From Syntrophomonas sp. (lineage in GTDB: Bacteria; Bacillota; Syntrophomonadia; Syntrophomonadales; Syntrophomonadaceae): DNA of 54,082 nucleotides. The stretch is from NCBI GenBank assembly GCA_016841875.1, contig JAENYG010000001.1, positions 203,247 through 257,328 on the forward strand. The letters are read 5' to 3'. This document shows positions 51,322-54,082 of this stretch, piece by piece. Positions within the stretch are counted from its first letter, which is position 1. The number at the start of each line of letters is the position of its first letter. The position numbers and the translations under genes are program-made. Below the pieces are notes generated by a model, which saw only the letters and a list, made by a program, of their open reading frames with translations, did no database searches and was not told the origin of the DNA.

Positions 51322-53952
51322 TTACTGTGCTCCCTGTGAAAACTCCTGCATATCATACCAATTGGTTCCCATCTTTAACGACACTATCAGCGGAACTTTT
51401 AGTTCACAGGCATTTTCCATACACCTGGTTAAAAGGACGGCTACCTCTTCTATTTCCTTTTCCGGCACTTCCAGAATTAAATCGTCATGTACCTGTAACA
51501 GCAGCTGGCTTGCCAGCCCTCTGGACTTTATCTCCCAGGCTACATCGATCATAGCCAGTTTTATTATATCAGCTGAAGTTCCCTGGATGGGGGTATTCAA
51601 AGCCATTCTCCGGGCAAAAGACTGCAGCATTTTGTTGCTGGCATTCAGGTCAGGCAAATATCGGCGCCGTTTAAGAATAGTCTCAACATAACCGTGCTCT
51701 TTGCCAAACTGCACAATGTCATCCATATAGCGGCGTACTCCTGGATAGCTGTCCAGATAATTATCTATGTACATCCTGGCCTCTTTGCGGCTTACCCCGG
51801 TGTCCCGGGCCAGTCCAAAATCACTTATTCCATAAATGATACCAAAATTAACGGCTTTAGCCCGATACCTCAATTCGCCCGTTACCTCTTCCAGCGGCAC
51901 GTGAAATATCTCGGCCGCGGTTCGGCTGTGAATATCGATCCCTTCTCTAAAGGTTTTTATCAGGTTCTCATCTCCACTGATATGGGCCAGCGAGCGAAGA
52001 TCTATCTGGGAATAATCCGCCGATAGAATAACATGCTGATCATCCCGGGCGGTAAAAGCTCTGCGTATCCGCCGCCCTTCTTCCATACGGATAGGTATAT
52101 TCTGCAGGTTCGGTTCTATGCTGGATAAGCGCCCGGTGGCGGTCTGAGCCTGCTTGAATATGGTATGTATCCGGCCGCTTTCGGGATGAATATATCCCTG
52201 CAGGGCATCAGCATAGGTAGATTTTAATTTGGCCAGCTGTCTATATTCTAATATCAAGGGTATGATATCATGATCTTCATAAAGCTCTTCTAAAATCTCG
52301 GCCCCAGTAGAATAGCCAGTCTTAGTCTTTTTTATTACTCTTAAACCCAAATCCTCAAAGAGAATTTTTCCCATTTGTTTGGGGGAATTAATATTGAATT
52401 CGCTGCCGGCCAGTTCATATATTTTGCTTTCATCCCGGGTTATTCGTTCGGATAGTTCTCTGGATATATCCAGCAAAATTTTACGTTCTACTCTTATTCC
52501 CGTGTATTCCATATCAGCCAGTACACTGGAGAGAGGAAGTTCTACTTGATAATACAGTGATTTTAATTCGTCATCCGCCAACTGCTCCAGGGTCATGAAA
52601 AGTTCCTTGATCCAGCTGACCAGCAGTACATAATCGGTACGATCTGCATTAAGGTTTAAATATCTGAATATGGTCAAGGATAATTCTCCTCCATCAAATG
52701 CAGGATCGATCACATAAGCCATAAGCATAGTATCTCCCGCTATCCCCTGAAGGTTAACTCCGTGCCTCATCAACAAAACCTGAGCAAATTTAGCATTGTG
52801 GATATATTTTTTAATGCTGCTGCTTTCGAGCAAAGGCTTTAGCCATGCGATCTTCTCATAACGTCCTTCATTAAAATTGATATTAAAAACCTGCCCGGCA
52901 CTCTCTATATATAAAGCGTTCAGGCTGCCCCACATAGGATGATGGCTGTCACTCTGCACAATAAGAGACATTCCTGCCTGCTCTGCTGTTTTAAGCAAAT
53001 CGGCCATTTCTATTGAGGAAGCTATTTCGATAACTGACAGATGTTTTCCCGAAAGCTGCTCCGGATTATTTGCAGTCTGGCTGTCTTCCAGTTCCCTTAG
53101 AAAGTTCTTAAATTCCAATTCCTTATAAATCTTTTTCAGGCTTTCATAATCTGCTTCTCTAAGCAGGTAATCATCCATATTTTCTTGGAGCTCGATATCT
53201 GTCGCAATGGTTCCCAGCTCTCGGCTTAAAAAAGCCAGATCACGGTGCTCCGATAATTTTTCTACCAGCTTTTTGCCTTTTACCTGATCAAGGTGTTCAT
53301 ATAGATTTTCCAATCCTCCGAATTCTTTGATTAACTTGATAGCAGTTTTTGCCCCTACTCCCGGCACTCCCGGGATATTATCAGAGGCATCGCCCATCAA
53401 GCCTTTAATGTCCTTCATCTGCTCCGGATCCACTTCCCATTTCGCCTTTACCTGGGCGGGATCATATTTATCTATCTCACTGATACCTTTGCGGGTCATA
53501 ATTACATTGACCTGCTCCGAGACCAATTGCAGGGTATCACCGTCACCGGTAACAACCACTGTATCCATACCTTTTTCTACTGCCTTCCGGCACAGGGTAC
53601 CGATAATATCATCTGCCTCGTATCCGTCCATTTCCAGGTATACTATATTACGTGCTTTCAATACGTCCCTCAGCAAATTAAACTGCCCTCTTAACTCATC
53701 CGGCGGAGCAGATCGGTTAGCTTTATAATCCTGATACAATTCCCGCCGAAAAGTATCCCGGCTTTTATCAAAAGCTACTACTATATGAGATGGTTTCTCT
53801 TCAGCTACTACCCGGTTAAACATAGTAAGAAAACCATACACACCATTGGTAAAGATCCCCCGGCTGGTTTGTAATAGCGGCAGAGCGTAGAACGCTCGGT
53901 ATAAAAGGCTATTTCCATCTATAAGCATAATCTTCTGATCCATCCTGCCCAT
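51322..53952 (-). CDS. polA: DNA polymerase I
   Basis: An 876-residue PolA. The 5' nuclease domain (about 1-290, 'LIDGNSLLYRAFYALP', 'GYEADDIIGTL', 'GDASDNIPGVPGVGAKTA') is intact. The middle 3'-5' exonuclease-like domain (about 310-480) lacks the DxE and other catalytic acids, as in Bacillus PolI, so no proofreading is expected. The polymerase domain has motif A 'ADYSQIDLRSLAHIS', motif B 'RAKAVNFGIIYG' and motif C 'VHDDLILEVP'. It fills gaps and removes Okazaki primers. Start is ATG 53952 or ATG 53943; the ribosome site fits either. Confidence 0.95.
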   Translation of the reverse strand: MGRMDQKIMLIDGNSLLYRAFYALPLLQTSRGIFTNGVYGFLTMFNRVVAEEKPSHIVVAFDKSRDTFRRELYQDYKANRSAPPDELRGQFNLLRDVLKARNIVYLEMDGYEADDIIGTLCRKAVEKGMDTVVVTGDGDTLQLVSEQVNVIMTRKGISEIDKYDPAQVKAKWEVDPEQMKDIKGLMGDASDNIPGVPGVGAKTAIKLIKEFGGLENLYEHLDQVKGKKLVEKLSEHRDLAFLSRELGTIATDIELQENMDDYLLREADYESLKKIYKELEFKNFLRELEDSQTANNPEQLSGKHLSVIEIASSIEMADLLKTAEQAGMSLIVQSDSHHPMWGSLNALYIESAGQVFNINFNEGRYEKIAWLKPLLESSSIKKYIHNAKFAQVLLMRHGVNLQGIAGDTMLMAYVIDPAFDGGELSLTIFRYLNLNADRTDYVLLVSWIKELFMTLEQLADDELKSLYYQVELPLSSVLADMEYTGIRVERKILLDISRELSERITRDESKIYELAGSEFNINSPKQMGKILFEDLGLRVIKKTKTGYSTGAEILEELYEDHDIIPLILEYRQLAKLKSTYADALQGYIHPESGRIHTIFKQAQTATGRLSSIEPNLQNIPIRMEEGRRIRRAFTARDDQHVILSADYSQIDLRSLAHISGDENLIKTFREGIDIHSRTAAEIFHVPLEEVTGELRYRAKAVNFGIIYGISDFGLARDTGVSRKEARMYIDNYLDSYPGVRRYMDDIVQFGKEHGYVETILKRRRYLPDLNASNKMLQSFARRMALNTPIQGTSADIIKLAMIDVAWEIKSRGLASQLLLQVHDDLILEVPEKEIEEVAVLLTRCMENACELKVPLIVSLKMGTNWYDMQEFSQGAQ

Positions 53953-54034
53953 CCTTTTCCTAATTTACTTGCCTATCCCCCATTATAACAATTCCTGCTC
54001 GACAATAAACAGACTTAGCTCTTTTAATGTGCAA

Positions 54035-54082
54035 GGGGGACAGTTCTTGTGACACACTCTAGAGTGTGTCACAAGAACTGTC
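54035..54082. repeat. Long perfect palindrome cut by the window end
   Basis: Arms 54039-54060 and 54061-54082 are exact reverse complements (22 bases each, no loop), and the left arm continues as GGGGG before 54039, so the full element is longer. The left arm reads AAGGGGGACAGTTCTTGTGA, sharing AGGGGGAC(A)GTTCTT with the inverted repeat at 28218. It lies about 80 bases upstream of polA. Confidence 0.8.

Noticed and set aside
51322-53952. Loss of proofreading residues in PolA as an anomaly
   Set aside because: This is normal for DNA polymerase I of Bacillus-type Firmicutes.

Overview
The window is chromosomal DNA from an anaerobic, spore-forming Firmicute, most like the Syntrophomonadaceae and relatives. 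This placement is inferred from gene content, not from a marker search. Indicators are a FabK-type fatty acid cluster, the Bacillus-like block polA-mutM-ytaF-coaE that includes a sporulation membrane protein, a TetR/DegV pair, multi-PAS soluble kinases with sporulation-kinase-like cores, AGGAGG ribosome sites with frequent TTG and GTG starts, and a Tat-exported [NiFe] hydrogenase with a full Hyp set. No tRNA, rRNA, CRISPR array or intact transposon was seen.

Layout. 1-5.3 kb: end of an M20-peptidase-like gene with altered metal ligands, a SnoaL-like protein, a five-PAS histidine kinase, and a glycine-rich DUF5320 protein behind a consensus promoter. 5.4-6.7 kb: an orphan CD-NTase-like protein that has lost its catalytic DxD, then an ORF-less group IIC intron remnant placed directly after the accA terminator. 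6.7-14.2 kb (minus strand): fabH-fabK-fabD-fabG-acpP-fabF-fabZ-accD-accA, a nearly complete type II fatty acid synthesis operon without accB and accC. 14.4-18.2 kb: a divergent FabK/nitronate monooxygenase paralogue, a small membrane protein whose frame continues past its stop, degV-tetR with a palindromic operator, and a run of hairpins. 18.4-22.9 kb: asnB with a terminator-like leader hairpin, then a DUF2207 protein and LemA.

23.2-29.1 kb is an accessory stretch: two genes broken only by in-frame stops (a CPBP-like membrane protein and yjdF, the latter still behind what looks like a yjdF riboswitch), an arginine-deiminase-like protein lacking one substrate-binding Asp, small unknowns, an LPXTG surface protein, and an MBL-fold hydrolase followed by a 28-bp perfect inverted repeat.

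29.3-42 kb is the metabolic core. A structured leader precedes DUF3842-fmdE-(CooT::DUF4198). A second structured, Moco-riboswitch-like leader ending in a terminator precedes hypA-hypB-hydrogenase small and large subunits-cytochrome b-maturation protease. After another terminator come hypF-hypC-hypD-hypE-dsrE-like. Together these could acquire nickel, build the Fe(CN)2CO centre, insert Ni, process the large subunit, and export a membrane-anchored hydrogenase that passes electrons to or from the quinone pool through cytochrome b. The CooT::DUF4198 fusion is His-rich and may supply the nickel storage that this short HypB lacks.

42.2-54 kb: a second multi-PAS kinase with the same core type as the first, small unknowns, an SRPBCC protein, a membrane-anchored peptide-binding protein, a lytic transglycosylase, and coaE-ytaF-mutM-polA. 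The window ends inside a long palindrome that shares a core sequence with the one at 28.2 kb.
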